A stretch of DNA of 64,000 bases from Bradyrhizobium sp. LTSP885 (GCF_000938305.1 NZ_JYMT01000021.1:408734-472733); one strand, 5' to 3'; positions 29,402 to 37,243 are shown, counted from the stretch's first letter. Translations and numbers: made by a program. The notes: a model not told the origin generated them from the letters alone.

Positions 29402-29726
29402 GGGCGGCTCCTCAATAGTCCCTCGGCCGGGGCATGGCCGGCGCGGTGATGTTTTATCGAATTACATTCCCATTCGCGGCTTTGCGCAAGGGTCCTCAAA
29501 GGGTCCTCAGCACGCATTTGACCGCATCATTGTGGCGCGGGGAAGGGCCGGTTCCGGACGGTTTCCCAGTGACAGGCCGGGGATCGAGAGTAAGTCTGTT
29601 TGAAACAGCGTTTAATTTGGCCAAAAGACGGGCTCAATCACCGGCTGCATCTTGAGAGGCGCGAGCCGCTAGGCTATGTCGCTCGCTCAGGCTTTATTGC
29701 CAAGCTTCGCCCTGGGGTTGATTGCC
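29402..29726. other. Divergent gap between P450 operon and DUF898 operon
   Basis: A 325-nt region with no convincing gene. It contains a direct repeat AGGGTCCTCA (twice near 29489-29512) and an AT-richer patch near 29601-29640. It probably carries promoters for both directions. An alternative in-frame start for the DUF898 gene exists at 29676. Confidence 0.4.
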
Positions 29727-31028
29727 GTGAATGAGTGGTGGGTGTCGGTCGGCTCGCCGCCTCCAATTCCAGACGGGCCGCAGCCGCCGGCTGTCGAAAA
29801 GTGGTGGGCGCCGATCGACGCGCCTCTTGAATCACCGACGGCGCCAGGCCTGATGTTCTCCGGCCAGCGCCGCGATTTCCTTGGGCTGGTTGCCCGTGGC
29901 GCCGCGCTTGAACTCATCACCGTCGGCTTCTACCGCTTCTGGCTCGCCACCGACATCAGGCGGCATCTCTGGACCAATACCCAGGTGGATGGCGACGCCG
30001 CGGAATACACCGGCCGTGGCAAGGAGCTGCTGGTCGGATTCCTGTTCGCGCTCGCGATCATGGTGCCGATCTATGTCGGCTATTTTCTCATCGGCATCGA
30101 GGTCGAGCGCCTCAAGGCGCTGGCCAGCATTACGCTGTTCGTCTTTTTCTATGTGTTCGGACAGTTTGCGATCTACCGGGCGCGACGCTATCGCCTGACA
30201 CGCACGGTGTGGCGCGGCGTCCGGTTCTGGATGGACGGTTCCGGCTGGGCCTATGCGGCGCGGTCCTCGCTGTGGACGGTGCTGACGATCCTCACGCTCG
30301 GACTGACCTTGCCGTGGCGCGCCGCGGCGCTCGAGCGCTACAAGATGCGCCACTGCCACTATGGCGAATTGCAAGGCGGCTTCGACGGCCGCGGCTGGGA
30401 GTTCTTCAAGCGCGGCTGGTGGTTGTGGCTGCTGGTGGGGTGCCTCTTGTTTGGTCCTCCATCATTCAACGATATTCTGCGTTTGGCGGACAGGCCGCCT
30501 TTACCGAAGTCCGTCATTGACGCCATTCCCTTCTACTACATCGTTGTCTCGCTGGCCGTCCCGTTCATCTACGCGGTCTTCAAATCGATCGAGTGGCGCT
30601 GGTGGATCGCGGGACTTCATTTCGGGCAGGTGCGCTTCACGTCGACGCTGCAATATGGCGCGCTGGCAGGCCTGTACTGGAAGGTCATCGGCTGGCTCCT
30701 GCTGTCAGGCATGATGTTTGCCGCTTACCTTTTCGTGGGCGCTTGGTCGATCGCAACCATCGGCAAGTTGTCCATGGCCAGCCTGGTCAGTGGCGGCCTC
30801 AGGGGAAATGTTGCGATGATCCTGGTGGCGGCGACCGGCTATTTGATGTTCATCCTTGCGATGAACGTGGTGCTGCGAATTTACTTGATGCGCGACCTGT
30901 GGGCACGGATCGCCGCATCGACCCGCATTCACAACATCGCCGCCGCCGACAACGTCGCCTCACGCGGCGATCTTGCAAGCGCACTCGGCGAAGGCTTCGC
31001 CGACAGTCTCGACGTGGTCGGATTCTAG
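29727..31028 (+). CDS. DUF898 (YjgN-like) multi-pass membrane protein, copy 1
   Basis: About 433 residues. The DUF898 core shows GFYRFWLATDIRRHLWTNT, FGQFAIYRARRYRLTRTVWRG, WEFFKRGWWLWLL and FRVYLMRDLW-like helices (LRIYLMRDLWARIA near the end), with about eight transmembrane helices. The GTG at 29727 is chosen because the paralogue also starts GTG-AAT; an ATG at 29676 is possible. The C-terminal NVASRGDLASALGEGFADSL is nearly the same as in the next gene. Function unknown; it forms an apparent operon with its paralogue and an M48 protease. Confidence 0.85.
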   Translation: MNEWWVSVGSPPPIPDGPQPPAVEKWWAPIDAPLESPTAPGLMFSGQRRDFLGLVARGAALELITVGFYRFWLATDIRRHLWTNTQVDGDAAEYTGRGKELLVGFLFALAIMVPIYVGYFLIGIEVERLKALASITLFVFFYVFGQFAIYRARRYRLTRTVWRGVRFWMDGSGWAYAARSSLWTVLTILTLGLTLPWRAAALERYKMRHCHYGELQGGFDGRGWEFFKRGWWLWLLVGCLLFGPPSFNDILRLADRPPLPKSVIDAIPFYYIVVSLAVPFIYAVFKSIEWRWWIAGLHFGQVRFTSTLQYGALAGLYWKVIGWLLLSGMMFAAYLFVGAWSIATIGKLSMASLVSGGLRGNVAMILVAATGYLMFILAMNVVLRIYLMRDLWARIAASTRIHNIAAADNVASRGDLASALGEGFADSLDVVGF

Positions 31029-31265
31029 CAGCCTGTGATCAGGGCACGAGTGCCAGCGCGCAGCTGCTCTAACGACCCACCGCCCCCCTCATTTGCCCAT
31101 TCCCGGCAAGCCCCCGTTAATGCAAAGCCCTGGCAGCCTCCTGAAAGCCGGGCCGGGAGCCTCGACGTTCTGTGAAACCTGGATCACACTCGCGGCGACT
31201 AATCTGTGCTTTTGATCCGAAGAGATTGTTGCAGCCCAGAGATTGCAGCCCTTGGGAGCTGATCC

Positions 31266-32420
31266 GTGAATGACATGAGCTGGACCCCGTTGGGGCCGTC
31301 GCAACCGCCGCCAGAGCCGCCGCCGATGCCGGTGGCATTCTCCGGGAATCGCAACGAGTTCTTCCGCCTGATCGTCCGCGGTGCCGGGCTCGAGCTCGTC
31401 ACCGTCGGCTTCTACCGGTTCTGGCTCGCCACCGACATCCGCCGCCACCTCTGGTCGAATACGTTGGTCGACGGCGATGGCGCCGAATATACCGGTCGCG
31501 CCAAGGAGCTCCTGATCGGCTTCCTGATCGCGCTCGCGATATTGGTGCCGGTCTATCTCGCTTACTTCCTCGCCGGCCTCAAGGCGGAGGAGGGCCAGGC
31601 GTTCGCGTCGACGCCACTGGTCGCCTTCTTCTATGTGTTCGGGCAGTTTGCGATCTACCGCGCGCGGCGCTATCGGCTGACGCGCACGGTGTGGCGCGGG
31701 GTCCGGTTCTGGATGAGCGGCTCGGGCTGGATCTACGCGCTGCAGTCCGCGCTGTGGGGCCTCCTGGTCGGCGTCACGCTCGGCCTCGCGCTGCCGTGGC
31801 GCGAGGCTGCGCTCGAACGCTACAAGATGCGGCATTCCTATTATGGCGATCTGCAGGGCTCTTTCGAAGGAACCGGCTGGGAGTTCTTCAAGCGCGGCTG
31901 GTGGCTGTGGCTGCTGGCGCCGTTCGCGCTGTATCTGACGATCGGCGCGCCGTTCGTCTATGGCGCGTACAAGGCGATCGAATGGCGCTGGTGGGTGTCG
32001 GGCATCCGCTTCGGCGAGGTGCGGCTGGAATCGACGCTGCGGCGCAGCGCGCTGATCGGACTCTATTGGAAGGTGATCGGCTGGATCGCGCTGCTCGGCC
32101 TCGCGTTCCTCGCCTATCTCGCGCTGTGCGTGTTCCTGGTGGCGAGCATGGATGCCACCCCGATCGCGGAGTTCTTCAAGACCGAGGCGTTTGCCAAGAG
32201 CATTCCGTTGCTGGTCCTCGCCGGCATCGGTTATCTCGCCTTTGCCCTGTCGATGAACGTCGTGATGCGGGTCTATTTGATGCGCGATCTCTGGGTCCGG
32301 GTGCTGTCGTCGACGATCGTGCACAACATCGAGGCGGCGGCCAACGTGACGGCGCGCGGCGAGCTTGCCAATGCGCTCGGCGAAGGCTTTGCCGACGGCC
32401 TCGACGTCGCGGGCTTCTAG
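31266..32420 (+). CDS. DUF898 (YjgN-like) multi-pass membrane protein, copy 2
   Basis: A 384-residue paralogue of the preceding protein, sharing GFYRFWLATDIRRHLW, AEYTGRAKELL, RARRYRLTRTVWRGVRFWM and the C-terminal ARGELANALGEGFADGLDV. It lacks the extra loop of about 30 residues that copy 1 has in the middle. GTG 31266 has GGGAG 8 nt upstream. The stop is followed after 3 nt by the M48 protease start, so the two are tightly coupled. Confidence 0.88.
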   Translation: MNDMSWTPLGPSQPPPEPPPMPVAFSGNRNEFFRLIVRGAGLELVTVGFYRFWLATDIRRHLWSNTLVDGDGAEYTGRAKELLIGFLIALAILVPVYLAYFLAGLKAEEGQAFASTPLVAFFYVFGQFAIYRARRYRLTRTVWRGVRFWMSGSGWIYALQSALWGLLVGVTLGLALPWREAALERYKMRHSYYGDLQGSFEGTGWEFFKRGWWLWLLAPFALYLTIGAPFVYGAYKAIEWRWWVSGIRFGEVRLESTLRRSALIGLYWKVIGWIALLGLAFLAYLALCVFLVASMDATPIAEFFKTEAFAKSIPLLVLAGIGYLAFALSMNVVMRVYLMRDLWVRVLSSTIVHNIEAAANVTARGELANALGEGFADGLDVAGF

Positions 32421-32423
32421 GGC

Positions 32424-33536
32424 ATGGAGACCGATCCCAGCGAAGCGACCTCTGCCGCGCCGTCTCCGCCGCGAGGCGTCTATTTTGACGGCATGTCGAG
32501 TAAGCGGCGCGTCGTCGCGCTCACGCTGTCGGACACGCTTCAGATCATTGAAGACGGCGAGATGCTCGCAGGCTGGGCCTATGCCGACATCCGCCGCGCC
32601 GACAGTCCGCCAGGCTTGTTGCGGCTGAGCTGCCTGACTGCGCCGGCGCTGGCGCGGCTCGAGGTCCGCGATCCGCAGCTTGGCTCCGACATCGTCGCGC
32701 GCTGTGGCCAGCTGGAGGAGAATCTTCCGAACCGCCGCGGCGTCGCCGCGATCGTCGGCTGGTCGCTCGCGGCAGCCGTGTCGATCGTACTGGTGGTGCT
32801 GTTCGGCGTGCCGCTCGCCGCCGACCGGCTGACGCCGCTGGTGCCAGACAGCTTCGAGCGGCGGCTTGGCGACGTCGCCGACGCGCAGGTCAAGGTGATC
32901 TTCAACGCCAAACGCTGCGACGATGCCGCGGGACAAGCCGCGTTCGAGAAGCTGGTCGGCGCGCTCAGGGAATCCGCCGGGCTCGACAATTCGGTGCAGT
33001 CGGGCGTGCTGGCGACGCCGATCCCGAATGCCTTCGCGCTGCCCGGCGGCAAGGTCTATCTGTTCGACGGACTGCTGGCGAAGGCCGAAAACCCCGACGA
33101 GATCGCCGGCGTGTTGGCCCACGAGCTCGGCCATCTTCGCCACCGCGACAGCATGCGCGAGCTGATCCACAATGGCGGCACCTCATTCCTGATTGGACTG
33201 CTGTTCGGCGACATCACCGGTTCCGGCGCGCTGGTCTTCACCTCGCGCACACTGGTGACGTCGTCCTATTCGCGCGACGCCGAGACCAATGCCGATACGT
33301 TCGCGATCGAGACCATGCACAGGCTCGGCCGGCCGGCGAAGCCGATGGGCGACCTGATATTCCGCGTCACCGGCAAGGAGGGCGGCCACGGGCTCTCGAT
33401 CGTCTCCAGTCATCCGCTGACCGAGGACCGCCTCGCGCGCATGAGCAAGGCCGACGGCGCAATCACCGGGGCGCCGCTGCTGTCGCCTGCCGAATGGCAG
33501 GCGCTGAAGGGGATCTGCGGATCCGGGAAGATCTGA
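32424..33536 (+). CDS. M48-family zinc metalloprotease, membrane-anchored
   Basis: A 370-residue protein. The cytoplasmic N-terminus (1-108) is followed by one transmembrane helix (GVAAIVGWSLAAAVSIVLVV, about 108-132). The peptidase domain has the zinc motif HELGHLRHRD (HExxH, about 235) and the downstream Glu region SRDAETNADTFAIETM. M48 enzymes are involved in envelope protein quality control. It starts 3 nt after the DUF898 stop, so it may process or partner with those membrane proteins. Confidence 0.9.
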   Translation: METDPSEATSAAPSPPRGVYFDGMSSKRRVVALTLSDTLQIIEDGEMLAGWAYADIRRADSPPGLLRLSCLTAPALARLEVRDPQLGSDIVARCGQLEENLPNRRGVAAIVGWSLAAAVSIVLVVLFGVPLAADRLTPLVPDSFERRLGDVADAQVKVIFNAKRCDDAAGQAAFEKLVGALRESAGLDNSVQSGVLATPIPNAFALPGGKVYLFDGLLAKAENPDEIAGVLAHELGHLRHRDSMRELIHNGGTSFLIGLLFGDITGSGALVFTSRTLVTSSYSRDAETNADTFAIETMHRLGRPAKPMGDLIFRVTGKEGGHGLSIVSSHPLTEDRLARMSKADGAITGAPLLSPAEWQALKGICGSGKI

Positions 33537-33548
33537 TCGCGCGCTTTG

Positions 33549-33601
33549 TTTGACGCGTTTTCCCAGCGCGAACCGGGATCCACTTCGCTCGAAAACGCTC
33601 T
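33549..33601. repeat. Intergenic repeat, family C (copy 2, inverted)
   Basis: TTTGACGCGTTTTC to GAAAACGCTCT, the reverse complement arrangement of the copy at 22895-22947, with GCGCGAACCGGGATCCACTT in the centre. It lies between the convergent M48 protease and the monooxygenase-like gene. Confidence 0.8.
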
Positions 33602-33602
33602 G

Positions 33603-33971
33603 TTACGCAACACAGATGCCGGGCACCGCGATCTTCTCGAACAGATGCGGGGACGCCACCGCAGACGCGGGATAGCTGGAGATTTTCGCCCTGAATTCCG
33701 GGTGCGTGAACGCCGCCCGGAAGTCGGCGGTGCTCTGCCAGACCGCATAATTCAGATAGGTCGGATTGTCGCCGATCGCGCGGTGCAATTGGGTCGAGAT
33801 GAAGCCCGGTTGCTGCTTCATGAAGGCGGCGTCGTCCTGCCAGACTTTCAGGAAGGCCTGCTCGTCGGCCGCCTCGAGCGTGAAGAGGTTCACCAGCACG
33901 ACAGGGCCGGTCTCGATCCCGATCTGGCGTTCGATCGGGAAGGCGGGGTCGAGGGGGCGCAACTGCGGCAT
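33603..33971 (-). CDS. Antibiotic biosynthesis monooxygenase (ABM) family protein
   Basis: A 122-residue dimeric ferredoxin-like fold protein with the ABM pattern: VVLVNLFTLEAADEQAFLKV, then QQPGFISTQLHRAIGDNPTYLNYAVWQS and FRAAFTHPEFRA. The family includes quinone-modifying and heme-degrading enzymes as well as dimerisation proteins. CGGAG is 8 nt upstream of ATG 33971. It is divergent from a MarR gene that shares a palindromic operator region, so MarR-controlled, ligand-induced expression is likely. Confidence 0.87.
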   Translation of the reverse strand: MPQLRPLDPAFPIERQIGIETGPVVLVNLFTLEAADEQAFLKVWQDDAAFMKQQPGFISTQLHRAIGDNPTYLNYAVWQSTADFRAAFTHPEFRAKISSYPASAVASPHLFEKIAVPGICVA

Positions 33972-34029
33972 GACAGGGCTCCGTTCAGTTTGGCTGTATG
34001 ATGTCAATGTGGTATGCTTATGCATATAT

Positions 34030-34060
34030 AATTGACACCATGATGTCAATTTCAATAATG
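34030..34060. promoter_or_regulatory. Probable MarR operator overlapping divergent promoters
   Basis: AATTGACA (34030-34037) and TGTCAATT (34044-34051) form a perfect 8-bp dyad with a 6-nt spacer. TTGACA within it (34032-34037) is followed after 16-17 nt by AATAAT/ATAATG, a plausible marR promoter. The opposite strand also reads TTGACA, pointing at the monooxygenase gene. A further half site ATGTCAAT lies at 34001-34008. Confidence 0.7.
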
Positions 34061-34067
34061 GTGACAT

Positions 34068-34544
34068 ATGTCCAGGACCCGACGAACGCCGGCCGGCGAC
34101 ACCCTGACCGGCCTCGTGCTCGACCTGTTCCGGCTCAACAGCCGGCTCCTGACCGCGGGCGACCGCCTGGTGGCCGGGCTCGGGCTGACCAGCGCCCGCT
34201 GGCAGGTCCTCGGCGCCATCGTGGAGGCGGAACGCCCGCAGCCGGTGGCGTGGCTGGCCCGCGATCTCGGCGCCAACCGCCAGAATGTGCAGCGGATCGT
34301 CAATGACCTGCACAGGGAAGGATTGGTGGCCTTCGAGACCAACCCGCATCACCGGCGGGCGCAACTGGTGGTTCTCACCGAGACGGGAGGCCGGGCCCTC
34401 GACGCCGCGATGGCCTTGCAGGTCCCCTGGGTCAACGGTCTCTCGGAGGGGCTCGCGGTCAAGGACCTGGAAACGGTCCATCGGGTGATCGTGGCGCTGC
34501 GGACCAAGCTGGAGGGCGACGACGACAGCGAGGAGCCGGCATGA
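34068..34544 (+). CDS. MarR-family transcriptional regulator
   Basis: A 158-residue winged-helix regulator. The HTH region reads TSARWQVLGAIVEAERPQPV, then LARDLGANRQNVQRIVNDLHREGLV, and the wing follows at FETNPHHRRAQLVVLTETG. It is divergent from the ABM-family gene with 96 nt between. The palindromic operator overlaps the putative promoter, as expected for an autorepressor released by a small ligand. Confidence 0.92.
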   Translation: MSRTRRTPAGDTLTGLVLDLFRLNSRLLTAGDRLVAGLGLTSARWQVLGAIVEAERPQPVAWLARDLGANRQNVQRIVNDLHREGLVAFETNPHHRRAQLVVLTETGGRALDAAMALQVPWVNGLSEGLAVKDLETVHRVIVALRTKLEGDDDSEEPA

Positions 34545-34559
34545 AGGCTTGGCGCGGCC

Positions 34560-34787
34560 CTAGCGCTTGTTCTCAAAGATGAATGCGGCCTTGAACAGCG
34601 CCTCGGTCTCGTTGCGAACCTCGATGGCAACATCCTGCCGCTCGTCGAGCGGCGGCAGGTCCTTGGCGAGGCCGACCAGCGACTGCGCGGCTTCGATCTC
34701 GGCCGCGCTCTGATCGGACAGCTCGAGTCCCTGTTCATCCGGGTAGAGGTCTGGCCCGCTTCTGATGTCGAAATAGTAGCGCGTCAT
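34560..34787 (-). CDS. DUF6894-type small protein, copy 1
   Basis: A 75-residue acidic protein starting MTRYYFDIRSGPDLYPDEQG. This matches the short rhizobial DUF6894 pattern (R-Y-[YF]-F-[DN]-x-x-x-G near the start, then an Ala/Glu helix and a V-x-[ND]-E segment). ATG 34787 is used; the upstream extension to 34832 is the leader region. Its leader carries the conserved motif described at 34806-34837. Function unknown. Confidence 0.75.
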   Translation of the reverse strand: MTRYYFDIRSGPDLYPDEQGLELSDQSAAEIEAAQSLVGLAKDLPPLDERQDVAIEVRNETEALFKAAFIFENKR

Positions 34788-34791
34788 GACA

Positions 34792-34844
34792 GCCTCACCG
34801 TCGCAGGCGGGAGCGCACTGTCTCTCAGCCACCGACGCCTGTGG
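34792..34844 (-). promoter_or_regulatory. Conserved leader motif, copy a (upstream of DUF6894 copy 1)
   Basis: On the minus strand GGTGGCTGAGAG and GCTCCCGCC (34806-34837) end 18 nt before ATG 34787. CCAC/GTGG can form an upstream stem (34829-34844), and GCCT/AGGC (34792-34808) can pair the motif with the ribosome-binding region GTGAGG. Confidence 0.7.
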
Positions 34845-34855
34845 AACCGCAGCCG

Positions 34856-34869
34856 ATGATGCCTATCAA
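34856..34869 (-). promoter_or_regulatory. FNR/FixK-like box
   Basis: Minus strand TTGATAGGCATCAT matches the FNR/FixK consensus TTGAT-N4-ATCAA in 9 of 10 defined bases. Its centre is about 75 nt upstream of the DUF6894 start. This suggests oxygen-related control by a Crp/Fnr protein, but a single site can occur by chance. Confidence 0.35.
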
Positions 34870-35145
34870 CTCCGATATCCTCGCTCGGTTCAAGACCGAA
34901 CTTGTCCGAACTTGGGCGTCCTGAACCGGCCTGGGCCGCAGATATGGTGTGCGGTCGCGGAAACTCACCTTGCGTCTGCGAAATAAGTATATAGCTTGGC
35001 GGAGTTCGATTGGCCTTGAGCCTTGTAGATCGGTCGTAGCGACCCTTTTTCAAAGACATTGTCGGACTAAAAACAGCGAAGTCGTGCGCTCGCGCGGTGG
35101 CAGCGCGTAACACTTCGCCTTATGTCAACCGCTCGGAGCAAACGA

Positions 35146-35436
35146 TTGCAGGTACTTGTCCGCGACAACAATATCGACCAGGCGCTCCGCGTTCTGAAGA
35201 AGAAGATGCAGCGCGAGGGCGTCTTCCGCGAAATGAAGCGCCGCAGCGCCTACGAAAAGCCGTCGGAAAAGAAGACGCGCGAGAAAGCCGAAGCGGTGCG
35301 TCGCGCCCGCAAGCTGGCCCGCAAGCAGGCCATCAGGGAAGGCTTGATCCCGGCGCCTCCGAAAAAGGAGCTTCCGGCGCGCAAGCAGCCGTTGCCTGCG
35401 GTCCCCGGCAGCGAACGCCCGGCCAGGTCAGTCTGA
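35146..35436 (+). CDS. rpsU: Ribosomal protein bS21, extended form
   Basis: A 96-residue bS21. The core LQVLVRDNNIDQALRVLKKK is followed by MQREGVFREMKRRSAYEKPS and a basic tail of about 35 residues (AREGLIPAPPKKELPARK-like end). S21 binds the 30S subunit near the anti-Shine-Dalgarno region and aids initiation. TTG 35146 is chosen because CGGAG lies 7 nt upstream and the product then begins like other S21 proteins; the in-frame ATG 35122 lacks a ribosome site. RREAYEK-type core positions are altered to RRSAYEK. It may be a second, specialised S21. Confidence 0.88.
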   Translation: MQVLVRDNNIDQALRVLKKKMQREGVFREMKRRSAYEKPSEKKTREKAEAVRRARKLARKQAIREGLIPAPPKKELPARKQPLPAVPGSERPARSV

Positions 35437-35552
35437 TTTCAGGGCGCCGTCTGCCGTTAGGCAGCGCGGCGTCCCTCGTCTCCAGCCATCCGCGCACCGA
35501 TCGGAAGTCCGTTAGGACGACGCTGCTGAAGAACGCCGTCCGGGCCCGAAGC

Positions 35553-35909
35553 TCAGGCGTTATTCGCGGTCCGCATTGATGTGGCGGGAAGCACCCCCAT
35601 GCACTGCTGCACCTCGCCCGGCACGTGATAGGTGCGCATGATGGCGCGGCTGTCGCGCAGGCCACACGCCTCGCGCTGTACCACGAACATCCAGAGCGCG
35701 TGGCCGGCCTGCATCACCAGGGCGCGTCGTGCCTGCTGCACTGAGGCCGGTGCGCCGGAACGCTGATGAGCGGTATCGAACTCCTGCAGCGCAGCGAGTG
35801 CCTTTTCCAGTGCTCGTCCCATCCGTCCGAGTGCTGAGGCCGTCTCCTGGGCGATCTCATAGTTGAGAACGTCGACGGGAGTGTGATGAAAGCGGAAATC
35901 GCGGGACAT
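35553..35909 (-). CDS. Small hypothetical protein, DUF6665-like
   Basis: A 118-residue mostly helical protein starting MSRDFRFHHTPVDVLNYEIA, with ASALGRMGRALEKALAALQE and a C-terminal half ending in MQAGHALWMFVVQREACGL and TYHVPGEVQQCMG. The layout (VLNYEIAQE followed by helices) fits the Bradyrhizobium DUF6665 family as I remember it, but this is not certain. It stands alone on the minus strand. Confidence 0.65.
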   Translation of the reverse strand: MSRDFRFHHTPVDVLNYEIAQETASALGRMGRALEKALAALQEFDTAHQRSGAPASVQQARRALVMQAGHALWMFVVQREACGLRDSRAIMRTYHVPGEVQQCMGVLPATSMRTANNA

Positions 35910-35987
35910 CTGAGTTCAGTTGGGTCGCATGCGCTACGATATCGGCCATTGTCCTGGCTTCGTCAGCGGGTTGTCAATGGATCCTGT

Positions 35988-36023
35988 CTTGACGCCTGTC
36001 CAAAGCTTGACGCTTGTCCAAAG
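35988..36023. repeat. Tandem 18-nt direct repeat
   Basis: CTTGACGCCTGTCCAAAG (35988-36005) is followed directly by CTTGACGCTTGTCCAAAG (36006-36023), differing at one base, and then by a partial third unit CTTGG. It lies in the gap upstream of two divergent genes; each unit contains TTGACG, which could serve as a -35-like element or a protein site. Confidence 0.8.
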
Positions 36024-36128
36024 CTTGGCATTCGGTGCTCAGTCTCCGCTTTGAATTGAATCATCTGGTCCATTTTAGGTTGTGTTGAATATCCGAGATA
36101 AGATAACATGTGAACCATTGCGGCCCCT

Positions 36129-36170
36129 CACCGCGTCGACCGGTGATTGAGGGGCGTTGTGCTCCCGCGC
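36129..36170 (+). promoter_or_regulatory. Conserved leader motif, copy f (upstream of DUF6894 copy 2)
   Basis: CGGTGATTGAG and GTGCTCCCGC (36140-36169) end 19 nt before ATG 36189. CACCG (36129-36133) and CGGTG (36141-36145) form a stem just upstream. It is the most diverged of the six copies and the only one on the plus strand. Confidence 0.6.
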
Positions 36171-36188
36171 TGGCTGGTGATGGCAGGA

Positions 36189-36443
36189 ATGCACGGTTCC
36201 AATCCTACCGCTGCTCCGTATCGGTTTCGAATTTTGGCCAATGGGGTCGAAACGCACCGGGCGGAAACCGTTGCCAGCAACGATCCGGAAGAACTCTGGC
36301 ATGAAGCCGCAATGTCGGCGTGCGACATGATCCGCAACATGTACGGACGAATAGAGCCAGGTCTGGACTGGCGCTTTGAAGTCACCGACGGCACCGGCAA
36401 AGTAATCAGTCTGTTTTCGTTCAAGGCGGAGATGCCGGCTTGA
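36189..36443 (+). CDS. DUF6894-type small protein, copy 2
   Basis: About 84 residues: APYRFRILANGVETHRAETV followed by NDPEELWHEAAMSACDMIRN and a C-terminal LDWRFEVTDGTGKVISLFSF. The strand-helix-strand pattern follows the DUF6894 proteins at 34560 and 41136. ATG 36189 is chosen because it keeps the fixed 19-nt spacing from the leader motif and has GGTGA 8 nt upstream; ATG 36180 is an alternative. Function unknown. Confidence 0.6.
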   Translation: MHGSNPTAAPYRFRILANGVETHRAETVASNDPEELWHEAAMSACDMIRNMYGRIEPGLDWRFEVTDGTGKVISLFSFKAEMPA

Positions 36444-36494
36444 GGCGGCCGCTTCAGTTGGCGAACGGCTCAGCGCGAACCAAAGGCGATGATG

Positions 36495-37190
36495 TTAATC
36501 GCGGCGTCCGTTGAGCAGCCGCTCGTAATGCAGCTTGACCGTGCCGTAGCATTCGCACGCGCTCTCCCGCAGACCGTCGGCGTCGAGAATCTGAATCTTG
36601 CCGCGGGCATATTTGATCAGGCCGGCGGCTTGTAGCGTGTGCGCCACGACGGTCACGCTGGTGCGCCGGACGCCCAGCATCTCGGCGAGGTATTCTTGCG
36701 TGAAATTCAGTGTGTCGCCTTCCGACAGGTCCCGGGCGCGCAGAAGCCAACGGCACAGCCTGGCCTCGACCATATGCGTGGCGAAGCATGCCGCGGATTG
36801 TTGAGCCTGGGCATACACGGCCTGCTCATGACGAATCAGCAGCGAAAGCAGGTTCGGACTTTGCAGGGCAGCAGACTTCAACGCGTCGATATCGCAAACG
36901 ATGATGTCGCCATCCAGCTGAACGATTCCGCGGCAGAGCGATATGTTGCCGTCAAGTGCCGCGGATGCCCCGACAACGCCATCCGAGCCGACCATGGCAG
37001 CCTCGACCATTTCACCGGTCGAAAGCGTCACCACCAGTGACACAACCGCACCGATCGGGAAGTAGACGTTCTTGATCTTCTGATCGGTCTCGAACAGCAC
37101 CGAATGCTGCGCAAAGGCCGCTGTTTTTAAATGGGGTTCAAGGCGTTCGAAGTCGGCTCGGCCGACCTGCTTCAGCAGAAGGTTCTTCAT
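36495..37190 (-). CDS. Crp/Fnr-family transcriptional regulator, copy 1
   Basis: A 231-residue Crp/Fnr protein. The N-terminal cyclic-nucleotide-binding-like domain (about 10-130) has FETDQKIKNVYFPIGAVVSL and an unusual LDGDIIVCDIDALKSA. The C-terminal winged HTH has LNFTQEYLAEMLGVRRTSVT. No Fe-S cysteine set of FNR type is visible, although there are scattered Cys (CRG, VCDID, ACF, CEC). The second of two ATGs (37190) gives the 18-nt spacing to leader motif b. It lies next to small stress-type genes and may control them. Confidence 0.9.
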   Translation of the reverse strand: MKNLLLKQVGRADFERLEPHLKTAAFAQHSVLFETDQKIKNVYFPIGAVVSLVVTLSTGEMVEAAMVGSDGVVGASAALDGNISLCRGIVQLDGDIIVCDIDALKSAALQSPNLLSLLIRHEQAVYAQAQQSAACFATHMVEARLCRWLLRARDLSEGDTLNFTQEYLAEMLGVRRTSVTVVAHTLQAAGLIKYARGKIQILDADGLRESACECYGTVKLHYERLLNGRRD

Positions 37191-37197
37191 CATGCGT

Positions 37198-37243
37198 TCC
37201 CGGTGACAGGCGGGAGCGCGGAGAACTCTCAGCTATCGGTGCC
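37198..37243 (-). promoter_or_regulatory. Conserved leader motif, copy b (upstream of Crp/Fnr copy 1)
   Basis: On the minus strand ATAGCTGAGAGTTCTCC and GCGCTCCCGCC (37209-37236). TCCCG and CGGGA (37215 to 37198) can pair over the ribosome-binding region just before ATG 37190. A CGGATATCCG palindrome lies directly upstream at 37248-37257. Confidence 0.7.

Larger units (their letters stand above)
34788..35145. other. Divergent gap between DUF6894 copy 1 and rpsU
   Basis: A 358-nt region holding leader motif a, an FNR/FixK-like box and a direct repeat CCGAACTTG (twice near 34897-34915). An AT-rich AAATAAGTATATAG element at about 34980-34993 might serve rpsU. No gene is seen. Confidence 0.5.

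Noticed and set aside
31089..33170. 693-residue ORF antisense to the DUF898/M48 genes
   Set aside because: It is a GC-rich shadow with Arg/His/Gln-heavy composition and no domain; the plus-strand genes have clear families.
37209..37243. Resemblance of AACTCTCAG to the glycine riboswitch hallmark
   Set aside because: That orientation points away from the downstream genes, and the rest of the glycine aptamer is missing; the reverse orientation always leads into a gene.
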